A stretch of DNA of 5,970 nucleotides, from positions 1 through 5,970 of the forward strand of contig DHWS01000001.1 in assembly GCA_002413305.1 (NCBI GenBank), given 5' to 3'. A program made the position numbers and the translations under genes. Positions 5,016-5,970 of this stretch are shown here, piece after piece (within the stretch, counting starts at the first letter, position 1; each line of letters begins with the position of its first letter). The notes below the pieces were generated by a model. That model was not told where the DNA came from. It searched no databases and saw only the letters and a program-made list of their open reading frames with translations. Source of the DNA: Actinobacteria bacterium UBA5176. Lineage in GTDB: Bacteria; Actinomycetota; UBA4738.

Positions 5016-5909
5016 ATGAAGCGGTTGATCGCCGCGGCCGTCGGGTTCGGGATGCTCCTCACCGCCTGTGCGCAGGGCGCGCCTCGAACCGCACCGTCAC
5101 CGTCCAGGCTGGGCGGGCGTCCCTCAGCTTCTCCCGAGCCCTCGACGTCACCATCCGTGAGCCCGATCCCGACGCCCAGCCACTCGCTCCGCCCGACGCC
5201 GAAACCGTCTCCCAGCCCAAGTCCCAGCGCGAAGCAATCCCCGAAGCCCAGTCCCAGCCCGATCCCGACCGGTGGGGTGCCGACCTGGCTGGTCGGCGAG
5301 GATCTCACCGCGCTGCCGACCTCCAGCAAGGTGGTGGCGCTGACGTTCGACGCCGGGGCGAACGCGGACGCGGTTCCCTCGATCCTGTCCACGCTGGCGA
5401 AGTACCATGTGGCCGGCACGTTCTTCCTGACCGGCAGATGGGTTCAGGTGTATCCACAGCAGGCCGCGCAGATCGCCGCCGCCTATCCGGTCGGGAACCA
5501 CACGTTCGACCATCCCGACCTGACCACCCTCTCCGACCAGGCCGTCCGGGACGAGATCACGCAAGGTGCCGCCGCGATCACCGCAGCGACCGGGCGGGAC
5601 ACCCATCCCTTGTTCCGGTTCCCCTTCGGAGCCACGAACGCGCACGACATCGGTCTCGCCAACTCGCTCGGGTACGGATGCTTCCGGTGGACGGTCGACA
5701 CCCTGGGCTGGGAGGGGACGTCGGCGGGCACGGCCGACGACCTCGTCCAGCGGGTGCTGAGCGGGCTGCGGCCGGGCGAGATCGTCATCATGCACGTGGG
5801 CTCGAACCCGGACGACCATTCGACCCTGGACGCCGACGCGCTCCCGAAGGTGATCGAGGCGCTGAAGGCCCGGGGCTACGGCTTCACCACCCTGGACCGC
5901 TGGGTCTGA
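5016..5909 (+). CDS. Lipoprotein-type polysaccharide deacetylase (NodB / CE4 family)
   Basis: The protein probably removes acyl groups from a cell-wall or extracellular polysaccharide outside the cytoplasm; the substrate is unknown. The 297 residues begin with a signal peptide ending in the lipobox LTAC, so Cys18 should be lipid-modified and anchor it to the membrane. Residues 23-86 are a Pro/Ser linker. The NodB domain (about 105-297) shows motif 1 TFDAG (110-114), motif 2 NHTFDHPD with His162 and His166, motif 3 FRFPFG (200-205), motif 4 WTVDTLGW (225-232) and motif 5 IVIMHVGS (256-263). In motif 1 the second Asp of the usual TFDDG is Ala113, and motif 5 lacks the usual His-Asp. As I recall, similar TFDAGAN variants recur in actinobacteria, so this looks like a subfamily rather than damage. 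ATG is preceded by AAAGGGGG five bases upstream. It is not functionally linked to truA. Confidence 0.9.
   Translation: MKRLIAAAVGFGMLLTACAQGAPRTAPSPSRLGGRPSASPEPSTSPSVSPIPTPSHSLRPTPKPSPSPSPSAKQSPKPSPSPIPTGGVPTWLVGEDLTALPTSSKVVALTFDAGANADAVPSILSTLAKYHVAGTFFLTGRWVQVYPQQAAQIAAAYPVGNHTFDHPDLTTLSDQAVRDEITQGAAAITAATGRDTHPLFRFPFGATNAHDIGLANSLGYGCFRWTVDTLGWEGTSAGTADDLVQRVLSGLRPGEIVIMHVGSNPDDHSTLDADALPKVIEALKARGYGFTTLDRWV
5082..5273 (+). repeat. Pro/Ser-rich low-complexity linker inside the deacetylase gene
   Basis: The DNA repeats short units of the type CCCAGTCCCAGC, encoding Pro-Ser, Lys-Pro-Ser and Pro-Thr runs (protein residues 23-86). PKPSPSPSPS near 62-71 is repeated closely as PKPSPSPIP near 76-84. 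Such a linker usually spans the cell wall between a membrane anchor and an enzyme domain. Repeats of this kind change length easily between strains. Confidence 0.75.
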
Positions 5910-5970
5910 ACGGCGCTGCTTCCACCGCTTCCGCATCGGCCGCCCGTCGGCTCCGAGTAGCGTCCCGATG
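5910..5970 (+). other. Downstream flank with no gene visible
   Basis: These 61 bases contain no T-rich terminator after the deacetylase. CATCGG (5934-5939) is the reverse complement of CCGATG (5965-5970), but the repeat reaches the window edge and may be chance. The final ATG could be a start codon, but nothing follows to judge. Confidence 0.3.

Noticed and set aside
3920..5419. A 499-codon minus-strand frame opposite truA and the deacetylase
   Set aside because: Its Gly-rich part is only the complement of the Pro/Ser linker repeats; the rest is a shadow of truA.
1..5970. Search for CRISPR arrays, tRNA or rRNA genes, insertion sequences, attachment sites or defence genes
   Set aside because: No spaced direct repeats, cloverleaf pattern, transposase or terminal inverted repeats were seen. 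All long frames on the + strand are explained by housekeeping genes and one deacetylase.

Overview
The window is a high-GC (about two thirds G+C by eye), fully coding-dense bacterial segment carrying the end of the spc ribosomal-protein operon and the whole alpha operon. All genes lie on the + strand. The order is secY(end)-adk-map-infA-rpmJ-rpsM-rpsK-rpoA-rplQ-truA, then a secreted polysaccharide deacetylase. This order, the SecY tail ending in NYEGFLR-like residues (here HYEGFLR), and the IF-1, RpoA and S13 sequences point to Actinomycetota. Several details suggest a deep or uncultured branch rather than a Streptomyces or Mycobacterium relative: a complete four-Cys zinc LID in adenylate kinase, an L17 of only 120 residues and an RpoA of 310 residues without the C-terminal tails common in those genera. 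The exact lineage cannot be fixed from this sequence alone.

Layout. Bases 1-1483 hold the secY stop, adk (its GTG start shares one base with the secY stop) and map, which form the end of the upstream transcription unit. Bases 1484-1579 form a compact control region. It has a good sigma-70-type promoter (TAGACG, 18 bases, TATACT) whose -35 overlaps the map stop, immediately followed by a 10-bp hairpin with a six-T run that looks like an intrinsic terminator, then the infA ribosome binding site. Bases 1580-4128 hold infA, rpmJ, rpsM, rpsK, rpoA and rplQ, tightly spaced (9-22 bases) except for a 96-base gap before rpoA. rpsD (S4), found between rpsK and rpoA in many bacteria, is absent here. truA follows after a 55-base GC-rich spacer with two possible hairpins. 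After a 73-base spacer comes a lipoprotein-type NodB-family deacetylase with a long Pro/Ser linker. The window ends 61 bases later with no further gene visible.

Functionally the block combines nucleotide balance (Adk), N-terminal methionine removal (MetAP), translation initiation (IF-1), ribosome assembly (L36, S13, S11, L17), transcription (RNA polymerase alpha) and tRNA modification (TruA). The deacetylase is a cell-envelope gene that merely adjoins the block. Half of the ten complete genes start with GTG.

This is mainly conserved housekeeping DNA. I found no new multi-gene system. The signals most worth a second look are the promoter-terminator overlap ahead of infA, with a possible alternative pairing onto the infA ribosome binding site, the small overlapping reading frame ahead of rpoA, and the inverted repeat that touches the deacetylase ribosome binding site.
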